From Lumbricus rubellus (lineage: Eukaryota > Annelida > Clitellata > Crassiclitellata > Lumbricidae), in contig OX243815.1 in NCBI GenBank assembly GCA_945859605.1, positions 25,281,613-25,345,612 of the forward strand: DNA of 64,000 nucleotides. The letters are read 5' to 3'. The notes beneath the pieces were generated by a model. That model saw only the letters and a list, made by a program, of their open reading frames with translations, had not been told where the DNA came from and made no database searches. The position numbers were made by a program, and so were the translations under genes. Below, piece after piece: positions 23,517 to 34,510 of the stretch. Positions within the stretch are counted from its first letter, which is position 1; each line of letters begins with the position of its first letter.

Positions 23517-23563
23517 AGTTCCTTTAACTAGCCCTGAGGCCCTCAGGGCTAGTTAAAAGAACT
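23517..23563. repeat. Short hairpin
   Basis: agttcctttaactagccctg is followed, after a loop of about three bases, by its inverse complement with a single mismatch, giving a stem of about 22 bp. As with the hairpin at 19843 the loop is too small for a microRNA precursor. Confidence 0.75.
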
Positions 23564-23999
23564 GCTCTTCTTGTCTGCGATCAGCGCCGATCACGTTGCA
23601 CAAGTTTAAAATTCAATAAAATTTTCTTCAACACTACTCTTCGCCCTAAACATATATGCTTACTGCATTGAGAATTTCAGATTAACAATGTAGCACATAA
23701 ATAAGAGCAAATATTCTTACCGATATACGTGGATTAAAATGGATAACAGTTACTTCTGAAACAAATAAAATTATAATATCGTCGCACGTGCTTCCATATA
23801 GCCGGAAACGAAAGCCGAGTAAGCCAACGACTCTAAATAGCGAAGGTCACGTAGCTCGCTGCCGTTGTACCTGAAGAGTGAAGAAGTATGACAAACGCAG
23901 CATTGATTATAATAATTTTCTTTTAACCGGTTACAGTGTAGACTGTAGAATAATGCAAATGAAACACTTCAAAAGAACGCAAATGACAGAAGAGTGAAG

Positions 24000-24150
24000 A
24001 CATACATCTTAACTATTAACAGAGAGCCTGCAAAATCGGCGTTAATAGCAGCCAACAAAGCTCGTCCGCACACGGGAGGGGCTCGAAGTAAGGTCCGCTG
24101 ATCTACAGGCCAGTGTGTTATCCTGGTTATCCAATGCGCTACCGAGAAAC
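24000..24150 (-). repeat. tRNA-derived SINE, family B, copy 1
   Basis: Minus-strand reading from about 24147: gcgcattggataac (A-box region), an extra short insertion, acacactggcctgtagatca, then a decayed B box (acttcgagcccc) and a body with gcaggctctctgttaatagt. Same family as 49325-49450 and 52610-52790. Confidence 0.65.
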
Positions 24151-24641
24151 TAGTGATTAATCACGCTAGTTTACGCGGTAAAATATTTTTTTATTATTAT
24201 TTCAGCACTAAACATAGTTTAGCAGAATGATGTAGTTCTAATAAAGTAGGCTGAGAATATAAAAAAACAGACCGAGAACGCCCTAGAACATAGACCTACA
24301 GCCAGCTCTTGCTGCAATATAATTCAATCTCCGATTCATCTGTAAGTTTCGATGTGAAAGGTCCATATGAATATAAGTAGGCATAATTTATAGGCCTTCA
24401 AGTGAAAGCTAAATTTTAATAAGTCTATTTTGTTACATTTTGTATTCTCTCCAAACTCCACCCAAATTTGTTTCTACCTCGGGTTCGAAGAAGTAAGCCT
24501 ACCAGTAACTGTTATAAAAAAATTAATGGTGCTCTCACAGCAGATATAATCCCACTCGACAAAAGTGCACCACGGTTGACAAGCAGGCCTTGGTCTGGGA
24601 GCCGATCCCAACTAGTAGACGGGGGGGCCATTGGATCATCT

Positions 24642-24754
24642 CAGTTCCAACTCCGCCACTGTTTGTTCTCTGACAGTGCCAGCACTTTTAAAGTTTTATC
24701 CGGGAGACACTAATCAACTTTGATATCACACAGTGTCGTTAAACAGCAACAAGC
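24642..24754 (+). repeat. Dispersed repeat, family C, copy 2
   Basis: Matches 7215-7333 in the same orientation (ccaactccgccactg; tgttctctgacagtgccag; actttgatat; gtgtcgttaaac). The middle of the two copies differs in length. Confidence 0.6.
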
Positions 24755-25018
24755 TTAGGATGATCTCAAGGCGAGTAGACCTACGTAGAGTCGTTTCTGC
24801 TAAGCGCAACTGACTCAATTCGAATTTGTACAGAAAAGTGAAATGAAATAAATTTTATCACAAGTCGACTTAGCCTAAACTGACTTGAGATATAAAGGAG
24901 CAAAATTTAAATTTATGACGTCGACTAACTAAGCCTAATGATAGTGATGCCAGCGATGTAGCTAGGGCATCATTTGAGCAGTTTTATAATTGTAGGCCTA
25001 GGCCTACTGGTTTTGCAA

Positions 25019-25091
25019 CACACACACACATGCGCGCGTGCACACACACACAAACACACACAAAGCCACACATGCACGCACACGCACACAG
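25019..25091. repeat. (AC)n microsatellite, interrupted
   Basis: Mixed acacac, gcgcgtgc and cacgcac words. The Cys/Val-rich minus frame is a repeat product. Confidence 0.9.
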
Positions 25092-26020
25092 CTCCTTGGA
25101 TTTTGACTGCAACCTTGATTCCATTTGAACAAAGTGCACAATGATTATCATAGAATTTTGTCACGGTGTGTAAACCATCAGACTTAGACGTCTAGATGTG
25201 GACTACGCGCAGCCTCATACATGCCACCACGATAAGCCTAACTTGTAGAACTGTAGTAGGCCTAAGCGTATTTAGCGTACATGATAGAACGGCGCATTTC
25301 TTCTGATGCGTTATCCGAAAAGTAGACCAGGGTCAGAAGAATGGGAGAAAAGGATGAAACATTTACTAAAAAATTGCTAAAAACTGATGATCATTCAGCG
25401 TTCAGTGTCATTTGCACACACGCACACATAATTATACCCATATAGCCTATTAATATTATATATACCCTGCCTATATATTATATATAGGCCTATATATATC
25501 CTATATATTGTTAGGTGCATGGTAGTACAGAGAGTGTGAAATGGGGAGAATGCAAGAAAGAACCTTGAGTTTTAGCTAATTCCCCAAACCCTCTGTTTAT
25601 CATTGGGCTCAAGATGCACCAGCTCTGAATAGGGATAAAAGGCTATGCGGGGGGAATGTGGCTGGGTCAGTTCGTCTTGGGTGAAAGAGCGGGAGAGGGA
25701 GAAAGAGGACTTTGCTTCCTCCTGCACTGCTGGACGCTTCTCTCAGCTGCGTATGCATAGCTTCTTGTACCCCGTTCGCGGACCGTCATTAGACAGCGCC
25801 CGGTGTAGACTGTGGGCTGCGGCTGGCCAGACAAGTGGAATGGGTTCATTTGGGTTATGTGAAGAAGCTTCATTGGTCATGTTCTCTGGTCCATAAACTT
25901 AATGAACCGTCTTTGTCTGCATTGCTCGACCGATGTCGAGTTATAAATCGTAATCGTAATCTTCATATTTCTACAGCGCCAATCAAAAGCCAAGCGCAGC
26001 ATCTTAGTGCGCTACATCCA
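25092..26020. other. Intergenic DNA, no gene recognised
   Basis: A (TA)n/taggcctata stretch is at 25435-25510. The reverse complement of the dispersed fragment at 10140 occupies 25960-26005 (cagcgccaatcaaaagccaagcgcag). No supported gene. Confidence 0.5.
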
Positions 26021-26025
26021 AATTA

Positions 26026-26029
26026 AAGC

Positions 26030-26107
<78 letters not shown>

Positions 26108-26108
26108 T
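26026..26108. repeat. (AAT)n microsatellite
   Basis: About 27 uninterrupted AAT units, followed by AT-rich sequence and then (AGT/AGC)n at 26148-26190. Confidence 0.97.
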
Positions 26109-26189
26109 TTTAAATTTAAAAATAAATAAATAAAAAATAATAGTAATAATAGTAGCAGTAGCAGTAGCAGTAGCAGTAGCAGTAGTAGT

Positions 26190-26195
26190 AGAGGT

Positions 26196-26249
<54 letters not shown>

Positions 26250-26260
26250 GCCAGAGAGAG

Positions 26261-26308
<48 letters not shown>

Positions 26309-26340
26309 AGAGAGACAGAGAGACAGAGAGACAGAGAAAC

Positions 26341-26385
<45 letters not shown>

Positions 26386-26760
26386 GAGAGAGAGACAGAG
26401 AGAGACAGAGAGACAGGGACAGGGATAGGAAAATGGACAGGGACAGCGCCAGGGAGACCGGAGAGCGACAAGGACAGCGATAAAGAAAGTGATAGACAGA
26501 GACAGGAACTGGGAAAGGGAGACGGAGAGGGACAGGGACAAGGACAGGAAAAGGGAGACGGAGAGGGACAAGGACAGCGACAGGAACAGACAGAGACACA
26601 GACAGACAGGGACAGAGATAGAGAAAGGACATGAACAGGAACAGAAACGGAGAGGGACAGGGACACTGACAGAGACAGGGACAGTGGCAGGACCATGGAT
26701 ATGGACATGGCTAGGGGCAGGGACAATCAGGGAAAGAGAGACGGAAGTGGAGACGGATAG
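26190..26760. repeat. Long (GA)n/(GACA)n/(GGGACA)n purine-rich tract
   Basis: Over 550 bases of gaga, gacaga and ggacaggga units on the plus strand. They shift from simple dinucleotide and tetranucleotide repeats into a looser purine-rich field. Frames of 140-240 codons on both strands (Arg-Glu-Asp-Gln or Ser-Leu-Cys) follow from the repeat and lack any other protein signal. Confidence 0.95.
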
Positions 26761-26800
26761 ATTAGGTTTTGCTGCTTATATATATCTGTCGCCGTCACTG

Positions 26801-26880
26801 TGTCTGTCTGTCTGTCTGTCTGTCCGTCCGTCCGTCCGTCTGTCTGTCTGTCTGTCTGTTTCTGTCTGTCTATCTGTCTC
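26801..26880. repeat. (TCTG)n/(TCCG)n tetranucleotide repeat
   Basis: TCTG units with an internal block of TCCG units. It lies 40 bases after the end of the purine-rich tract and has the opposite strand composition. Confidence 0.93.
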
Positions 26881-26889
26881 AAACAGCTT

Positions 26890-28185
26890 CAAGCAATGAA
26901 ACTCCGTCTCTCTGAGCATGGCATATGGCATCTTGATGGTCAGCATATCTGCCTTCTGTATGAAATACGTATTGGTAGAACATTATTATTATAACCACAT
27001 GGAATGCAAATGGTCTAGATATGCTAATAACATGAAACACACACATGGATAACATACATGTATGTATGTTATTTGGATGATTAGCAGATTTGCCTTCTGT
27101 ATGAAATAAATACGTATTGGTAAACTAATATGAATCTATGTGACAAGGAAGTTGTGGTAAACTGTGTAATCTAGGCCTATCTGGCTATTGCATGGCGTAT
27201 GTGAGCTGGTTACATACACACGCACTAATACTAATAATATTATGATGTATATGGAACGTTGTGCACACAATTCCTGCAGTTATTTCATACGGCTTATTGG
27301 GCTGGTACGATCCGTACGTACCTTCAACAGGCGTGGGACTATAACCAAGTAGGGAAGTTCAAGCAAATGATCGTCGATCGTACATTGCAGTAACATTGAA
27401 AGTGCGTTGCAGTCGAGCATGCATTGTAGGCTACCAAAGTGCCAATGTCTATCGGCTATATCGGTCTAAGGTGTATACGCGCGTGCATGCGTCTGAGTCG
27501 ACGTGTGCGTGGGTGTGCACGCGTGGGCTCTTCTGTGTGTTGCCAACATTGAGAGGTGGCTCTTTAACTATCACTTGGCCCGTATCGGCAAGTCTCTATT
27601 AATACAATAATGTCAGAGTCGGAGATAATAATAATTATGTGCGCCTGTATAATGCTGTTTTAGAGCATGGCTCTAAAGAAGTTTTTTGCTTTTATCCCCC
27701 CATTTGCAGCAACTTCTGTACACCCGTCGGACTTCACACACTCTGACGCTTTTCTCGCAGTTTTTGAATGCATAATATAAGGCAGGATTTGTATGGTAAG
27801 CATATGGTACGGATATTACAAAAACTATATGGGTGTACCATATGTATGACATCTAAAGCCATTAAGGACAAAATAGATGGATTTTTTGGATATGTGGGCC
27901 ATATGGCATTGTTGTTGGGGGCACTGCAATGGCAGCATTTTAAGCTGTCATCTTAATGAAATTGCTCTCCACTACTTAAATGCTGACAAATCAAAAAGAA
28001 CTACCAAACTACCAGAATTGGAAGCCAGAGGCTGTTGTTTTACTAACTGTTCATCGAACAAAATGCGGAAAATTTTACAGCTTGAAATGTAACAGATAGC
28101 TCTGGAAAGAAGTCATATAGTTGTACAAAAATAGCATCTGTACAAAGTTTAACAGTAAAGTATACCTATTGTAAAATGATAGTAT
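26890..28185. other. Intergenic DNA, no gene recognised
   Basis: The pair cttctgtatgaaata..acgtattggta occurs twice (26953-26977 and 27092-27122). The region 27780-27930 has catatgg-type words related to 16600-16783. No supported coding region. Confidence 0.45.
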
Positions 28186-28189
28186 CATA

Positions 28190-28251
28190 TAATTCATGTA
28201 CAGCGCCCTTTCCTTCGGCCTCGGCTGAGCTATGGCGCTAAATAAATTGTC

Positions 28252-28282
<31 letters not shown>
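28190..28282 (+). repeat. SINE-type 3' end
   Basis: cagcgccctttccttcggcctcgg..ggcgctaaataaattgtc followed by (TTA)n, an end of the same general kind as the family A SINEs (gcgct then A/T-rich tail). Confidence 0.5.
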
Positions 28283-28283
<1 letters not shown>

Positions 28284-28452
28284 TGTTTATAATATCATAA
28301 TCATGATCATAATAGTAAATAACATCAAGGTATATTATAACATGTTTTTCTGGGTGAAAAATTTCATTTCTGTGGAAAAACTTGTGCCCTCCATGGAAAT
28401 GTCTAAATTAAAAAAATAACTGGATATATGGGCTTGTTATCTGGTATTATTT

Positions 28453-29706
28453 CAGGGCTTTTTAAAGGAATTTTTAAAACTGCACAACTTCCAACCCGCC
28501 TCCAAGGCCGTAGCCAGGATTTGATTTCGGAGTGTGGTTTTTTTTCGTAGAATTTCTTACGAAATTTTCTAGTCGTCAAAATTTCTGAACACAACTTTTT
28601 AGTCGTTCAAATTTCTGAAGACACCTCTATTTAGGTGTCAAAATTTCCGAAGACATCTTTTTTTAGTTGTAAAAGTTTCTAAAGACACCTTTTTTTAGTT
28701 GTCAAAATTCCTGAAAACTTTTTTTGTCGTAAAAATGTCTGAAGACACCTTTGTTTAATCATCAAAATTTCTGAAGACACCTTATTTTAGTCGTCAAAAT
28801 TTCTGAAGACACCTTTGCTTAGGTGTCAAAATTTCCGAAGACATCTTTTCCTAGTTGTCAAAGTTTCTGAAGACACCTTTTTTTATTTGTCAAAATTTCT
28901 GAAAACACCTTTTTTAGTCGTAAGAATGTTTGAAGACACCTTTGTTTAGTCATCAAAATTTCTGAAGACACCTTTTTTAGTTGTAAAATTTCTGATGACT
29001 TTTTTTGTTGTAAAAATTCTTGAAAACACCTTTTTTGGTCGTAAAAATGTCTGCACCTTTGTTAAGTCATCAAAATTTCTGAAGACACCTTATTTTAGTC
29101 GTCAAAATTTCTGAAGACACCTTTTTTAGTTTTCATAATTTCTGAAGACACCTTATTTTAGTCTTCAAAATTTCTGAAGACACCTTTTTAGTTTTCAAAA
29201 TTTCTGAACCCCTTTTTAGTCGTCAAAATTTCTGAAGACCATTTTTAAGTCATCAGAAACGGCTTTCTTAGTATCTTTCGCCTAATTTCATGGTTTATTT
29301 CTTTATGTGCTAGTGATTAATATTCTATTATTTTTTTACATTTTCTATTTCGGATGGTGTTTCCATGGGTTTATTTCATGTGTTAGGCCCTACAATGCCT
29401 ACATCCACGAGTGGGCACACTTTTCCTTCCACTCAGTTGTTCTACTCTAAGCAGAGTCGCAAAATGGGTTATTGGTTTAGTTAGGCTGGTTTCAAAGTGC
29501 AGTTACAAACTTCAATCACAAAAGTTGCAATAGGCCTACAGTAACTATAGGCTTCTGTAAATGTCTGTTTAAAGTGGCGTATTATTCCAAATCGGAAGAC
29601 AACAAAATTCCAAATTATTTTTTAACTGCACAAAAATGCTTTTACAACTGCACAAATCCATTTAGAACTGCACATTTTGTGTAGAACTGCACGTTTAAAA
29701 GCCCTG
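28453..29706. mobile_element. hAT-type non-autonomous element carrying a minisatellite
   Basis: A 1254-bp element starting CAGGGCTTTTTAAAGG and ending (inverted) CAGGGCTTTTAAACG, flanked by an exact 8-bp duplication tattattt (28445-28452 and 29707-29714). Near the right end actgcac occurs four times at short spacing, and once near the left end, as expected of subterminal transposase-binding repeats. A shorter relative lies at 45439-45632. The interior is mainly a degenerate tandem repeat; there is no transposase. Confidence 0.9.
28545..29255. repeat. About 31-bp degenerate minisatellite inside the hAT element
   Basis: More than twenty units built on gtcaaaatttctgaagacac followed by ctttttttagt. 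Unit length varies from about 25 to 35 bp because the T run and the tail differ. Several units are shortened (for example ctgaaaactttttttgtcg). Non-coding. Confidence 0.92.
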
Positions 29707-29714
29707 TATTATTT

Positions 29715-30275
29715 CACAATGAGTCTACAGTCCGAAACATCGTTAGAACATTTAGTCGGTCTTCTGACATTGTGTTCTGAAGTATAGTAATTATTAGCTA
29801 ACGTTTGCTCTACTTTGGAGAAAGCTCTTTCGGCTTTAGCACTACAAACTGGAAATGTTGCCAATATATTCAGCATGGTGTGTACTTCACTGTTGGAAGA
29901 GAATCAGCAGGACATGAAATAAAAGTCTTAATTACTGAAGAAGTATTTTATGAAGATGTGGTGCTAAAACCTTCTTTCATACGACACATTGAGTAATGAG
30001 GGGGGCCCAAGTTCTGTTAAAATTTCAAATGGGGCGAGTTCTGTTAAAATTTCAAATGTGGCTATATTATATGGCCGGATTGGCTCCCCTGGATCCGCTC
30101 CTGATTAATAGTTATTTGTTTTTAGTTGCAAGTGTTGTTAGTGCTAATATTGTAACATCTTACTATGAATATATACACGAATAGCATACACTGTATGGCA
30201 GTGTATGCCATAAAAGACATAAATCATAATCGGATACTGTTGAAAGATTGTTTCTTTTCTTTGCGTTATATTAAT
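29715..30275. other. Intergenic DNA with a MITE fragment
   Basis: 30030-30108 has gttctgttaaaatttcaaat twice, then atggccggattggct..ctggatccgctcctg. This is the right end of the 4905-type MITE without a recognisable left end. Nothing else is supported. Confidence 0.5.
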
Positions 30276-30279
30276 ACAC

Positions 30280-30361
30280 GTTACCGTTAGACCGGGAGCG
30301 CTTCTGAGTAAATTACCTTGAAGGTGCGCTATATAAAAAGTCAATATTATAATAAAAAATA

Positions 30362-30406
<45 letters not shown>

Positions 30407-30415
30407 TAATAATAA
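30280..30415 (+). repeat. SINE family A 3' end with (AAT)n tail
   Basis: accgggagcgcttctgagta..ccttgaaggtgcgctatata, then an AT-rich stretch and (AAT)n to 30415. The 5' part is missing, as usual for truncated SINE copies. Confidence 0.65.
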
Positions 30416-30514
30416 TATTTAATGTAATTGTGTGAGAGGCTTAGATTTTAACGACCTTTAAATATAAATTCTCCTGGACATGACTGAACCCTGCAAAAAA
30501 TCTTGTGGGCGTCA

Positions 30515-30594
30515 TGGATGGGGGGGGGCCACGTCCCATGGAGATTTGAAATGGGGGGCCATGGCCGGATTGGCCCCCCCTGGATCCGCCCCTG
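30515..30594. repeat. 4905-type MITE right-end fragment
   Basis: A G run, then gccacgtcccatggagattt, ccatggccggattggcccc and ctggatccgcccctg, matching the right end of the element at 4905-5223. The left end is not found. Confidence 0.55.
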
Positions 30595-31249
30595 ATTATA
30601 CTGCAATTTTTAAATTGTAATTACAGAGGCGTGACTCCAAAATCCAGAGAGATTCGCCCGAAAGAGACAGTATCACCAGCGGGGCCGACCTAACAATGGA
30701 AAATCAATATAGACTACATGGCATTAAGTGACTTTCCGACGCCTGCACAACGAATGTAAAGAAAAGAAAGACCAAGGAGTTCATGTCCTAAGATGCTGTA
30801 GGAAACATATTCCATTATGTTGGACCGACTACAGCGAATTGAGCTGCTGAGCTGCACAGCCTGCACTGCAGCTGTGAACGGTCCGCATCACTGGAGACAA
30901 ACCAGCAGAGCGAAGAAATCGACGACAAAGAATCGATGAAACTGAGACCAAAACAAAAAGAACTCTTTGATGAAACGATCTTCACCGCATCGGGTTCGAT
31001 ATTGTTTTGAGGGAGGCTCTGCAGGACGGTTATGGCGGTGAGATTCAATTTGGAGACAGAAGAAGAATTACAAATCGCTAAAATATAATATATGTCGGCT
31101 ATGTACATATATTCTGTAGTTTGCTGTACATATATATATATGCTGTACATATATATATATATATGTGTGTGTGTGTATATATGCTGTTGGTGAGTTCAGA
31201 CACCGAGCTGCATTCGATGATGATGAATCGTTCGCATGGCTGCAGAGCT

Positions 31250-31400
31250 GCAGACAAAAAGTGGGGACTAATGTGGACAAAAGCAAGACCATAGCAATAA
31301 ATCGCACCACCACACGTGACACCAGGACGCAAGGCGATTGGTTGGAAGAGGTTGACACAGTCACACATTCACATAAAATTGGCTGTCATGTATATATATA
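31250..31400 (+). pseudogene. Possible reverse-transcriptase fragment
   Basis: A plus frame reads GTNVDKSKTIAINRTTT and then DWLEEVDTVTHSHKIGC. The pattern G..V...KTK...IN....  ..LE.VD.F.YLG is the segment that follows the FADD motif in non-LTR reverse transcriptases. The match is short and imperfect, and the YLG residues are lost. A weak call. Confidence 0.3.
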
Positions 31401-31494
31401 TATAAATTATATTATAAATATATATATATATATATATATATCGAGGACGACGACACCGAGTGGTGTGCTGAATGCATTCGCTTAGAGAAAGGAC

Positions 31495-31592
31495 AATGCA
31501 TTGAATGCATTGAATGCATTGAATGCATTGAATGCATTGCGCAGCAGCATCAGCAGCAGCGGCAGCAGCAGCAGCAGCGGTGAAAAGCCAGA
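31495..31592. repeat. 9-bp repeat (aatgcattg) and (CAG)n
   Basis: Five perfect copies of aatgcattg (31495-31539), then CAG/CGG triplets to 31592. The block gcagcagcagcagcggtgaa..aagcc recurs at 33620-33650, so it belongs to a dispersed sequence. Confidence 0.9.
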
Positions 31593-31804
31593 ACAGTGGG
31601 AAGACTTAGGGGACAAAAGAATCAAGGCATTTGAAATGGATGGCTGCTGCGGCGGCAGATCCACACGGCTGCTGCTGCAGTATCATAGACAACAAGGAAG
31701 ACAAACGAGTATTGTCTGAGACTGAAGATGGAGTGCGAAGGAGTCCAACCGTATTAATCAAACAGAGAAAGCTAATATAATATATAATATATATATAATT
31801 ATAT

Positions 31805-31943
31805 AGTTAGTTATATATACACATACATACGTTGTGTGTATGTGTGTGTTTGCGTGTGTGGTCGTGTTTGTGTGTGTTTGTGTGTGTATGTGTGTGCGTG
31901 TGTGCGTGTGTGCGTGCGTGTGTGTGTTTGTGTGCGTGTGTGT
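31805..31943. repeat. (GT)n microsatellite, interrupted
   Basis: GT repeats with tgcgtg and tgtttg variants. Confidence 0.92.
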
Positions 31944-32332
31944 AAACCTAATATCACATGGATGGATATAGCATAATAGGTTGTGGACCGCGGATAATCA
32001 TTCACTTGGTCGCGGAACAATATTACAAGACAAAGAAGGGATGTTATTTTTGTGGTGCACGCACGGTCAATCCTCGAATCGAGAGGATCGGTGAGGACAA
32101 GATATTAAGAGGATTGAGATTTTAAATTAAATTTAAAATCATTTTTTTTATAAATAAAATTTTGGTAACCAATGCAATTTCTGCAGCATGAAGCTGGATT
32201 TATTTAGATGTTCAAACTCAGATGCACGCATGCATGCACATCCTATCATCAGATGCATCGCAGCATTTGAAGGAGACTGCATTTGGTTATAGTGTAAAAG
32301 AAGAGAATTATCGCTTGCCTTATCTGCACAGT

Positions 32333-32334
<2 letters not shown>

Positions 32335-32379
<45 letters not shown>

Positions 32380-32393
32380 CACACACACACACA
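32335..32393. repeat. (AC)n microsatellite
   Basis: Nearly pure AC repeat ending exactly at the target duplication of the next element. Confidence 0.95.
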
Positions 32394-32397
32394 TAGC

Positions 32398-32575
32398 CAT
32401 GGGCGGAGTTTATCAGGGGCTAGAGGGGGCTAAACCCCCCCCCCCCCAATAGGGCCCAGATTCAACTTTTTTACCATGAAAATGGTATTCTTTTTCGGGG
32501 TTAGCTCCCCTAAGAAGGCCCAGACTCGGGGTTAGCCCCCCACCCCCCAAGAGCGGAAACCAAACTCCGCCCATG
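32398..32575. mobile_element. hAT-type MITE, 178 bp, with exact target duplication
   Basis: Perfect 14-bp terminal inverted repeats CATGGGCGGAGTTT, flanked by cacatagc on both sides (32390-32397 and 32576-32583). The interior has a C run and twice the sequence gggttagc.ccccc. The ends differ from the usual CAG start, so it is hAT-like by the 8-bp duplication rather than by end sequence. Non-coding. Confidence 0.85.
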
Positions 32576-32583
32576 CACATAGC

Positions 32584-34060
32584 ATTGACCTAATCAACGG
32601 TTGAGCGTGTGAGTGCATGCCATGGTGATTTCTGATGTTCGTGGGTTGTCACCAAACGACGGCGTAAGCTTATACATCGTGCCAATCCGAAAGCACCTTT
32701 GACATGCACTTCGCACGTGATGTGAAAAACGTCAACTCCTAGTTGAAGGTCAGACACAAATCACGCAGGCCCCTACACATAGGCCTACGGTGGCAGAAGC
32801 AGAAGAAGAAGAAGAAGAAGAAGAATTAGAAGACGATCTAGGGAAAGGCGATGTTGCAAATTAGACAGAGATCGATTTTACAGATCTGCAGCCAACGGAC
32901 GGACGACCGGTCAGATTAGCTGGGTTCTCAGAGGGTTCAACGGAAGGCGGTTAGACTTAGACGACAGATCCATGCGACGCAGAGCCATAGCGCCCCCGAT
33001 GTATACGACACATTTTCTCTGCTATAGGGACAAATCCTCCGAGCCATGGACATGTTCCTATCATCTACTGCATACTGATGAGCTGTATAATTAACTCCGA
33101 AAGAAGAAAAGAACAGTTACTGCCGCGTGTTTATACATTCGCCTGTAACCATATATATATATATAAAATATATATATATATATATATACAGTCTAAGATA
33201 TATCTTAGATGCATATATTCTATAGTTCAAGTTCTAGCTCATTGAGCTTCGAACGATTGTTTCCACGTCCCCAAATTTGTCCATAAAATGGTGTTTTCTT
33301 TGTCTGATTTATGGTAAGAAATGTAATTTAAAATATTATCCCTGTCCCTGTTAACATGATATTATTTGCCTGTATTGGTAGGTTACATGCATGTTACGAT
33401 CATATCATGCATGATAATCGTCATCGTAAACTCGCAACTTGTACAGTGCCCAGAAAGCGTAGTTGATCAAAGCAAAGTCAACAGGCATATCAAGATCTGG
33501 AGAAACAGCCTGATAGGCCAATATGTCGCCCATATTATTATGGAGCTATTGTCCAGCTGCCTGTGCGTGTCTAGGAAAACACTGTCTTCCGACAATCATT
33601 CAAAAGAAATGTATCGCGCAGCAGCAGCAGCAGCAGCGGTGAAAAGCCGTTGTCGTTTTTAAGTTGTGGGCCTGGACTGGATAACGAGATGCGAATCTCA
33701 AAATTATGTAAAATATTATACGTGTATGTGTGTTTGTGCATTTGTTTGTGAGTATATTGAAAGTATAAACCTTTTAATGATTGATGAAACAATATAATTC
33801 ACCATTAACGTTTATCTCAGAAATGCAAGGATAAGACACCTACATGTATAACTGTTCAGTATGGGTTCAACATTTCTCTCCTTTCAATATCTAATCAATT
33901 TGTGCTACATGCAAACACCTGCAGTTACGCTACACTTCATAGCACCTTACTTACCAGGACCGGATAAACAAATGTGGGGCCCTGTTCAGTAACACTGTGG
34001 GGTCCAACCTTACAGAGGCACGACGAAATGTCACACACAACGTGTTGTATTCAACGAATC
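32584..34060. other. Intergenic DNA, left flank of the Polinton-like element
   Basis: Contains (GAA)n at 32791-32824, (TA)n at 33150-33188 and (GCA)n at 33620-33636. Short open frames have no recognisable domain. Confidence 0.5.
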
Positions 34061-34066
34061 AGCATT

Positions 34067-34510
34067 AGTAGTAGTAGGGTAAGGGCCGGTTCTATGCCAG
34101 CAATTAAAAACCCATTAAAACCCCATTAAAAACCCATTAGTCACGCCCCAACGTCGTCATTAGCCACACCCCCTATTCATTGAAAGGTCATTAGCCACTG
34201 GCGCAGCTCATTAAAACCGCATTAAAAAAAGCAATTAGCCTCTGGCGCAGTAGTTAAGATGTTAAGAAAACAATTAGCTACTGGCGCAGTGATTAAAAAA
34301 GCAATTAGCCTCTGGCGCAGTAGTTAAGGTGTTAAGAAAGCAATTAGCTACTGGCGCAGTACAGCCACACCCACTAATTAATATTCATAGCGCAGTCATA
34401 TCATCCCCCAATAATTACCTACCATTCGTTGTCCGTCTGTATACCTAGGTGATTAAGATCTCGTTAATGATATACCCTTGGGTTATGCTATTACGACTAA
34501 GCGATAAAGA
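34067..34510. repeat. Left terminal inverted repeat of the Polinton-like element
   Basis: About 440 bp, inverse of 43800-44259 with small indels. Outer words: taagggccggttctatgcca, then attaaaaacccattag repeats, cattgaaaggtcattagcca, modular repeats of gcaattagc(c/t)(t/a)ctggcgcag, and the inner catagcgcag..ttgtccg.ctgtatacctag. The modular part has one more unit here than in the right arm. Confidence 0.92.

Noticed and set aside
26004..26899. Frames of 140-240 codons rich in Ser/Leu or Arg/Glu/Asp
   Set aside because: They arise from dinucleotide and tetranucleotide repeats that are open in all frames; no other protein feature supports them.
30000..30594. Two further complete MITEs of the 4905 type
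   Set aside because: Only right ends are recognisable, and no matching 8-bp flanks could be found, so they are listed as fragments.
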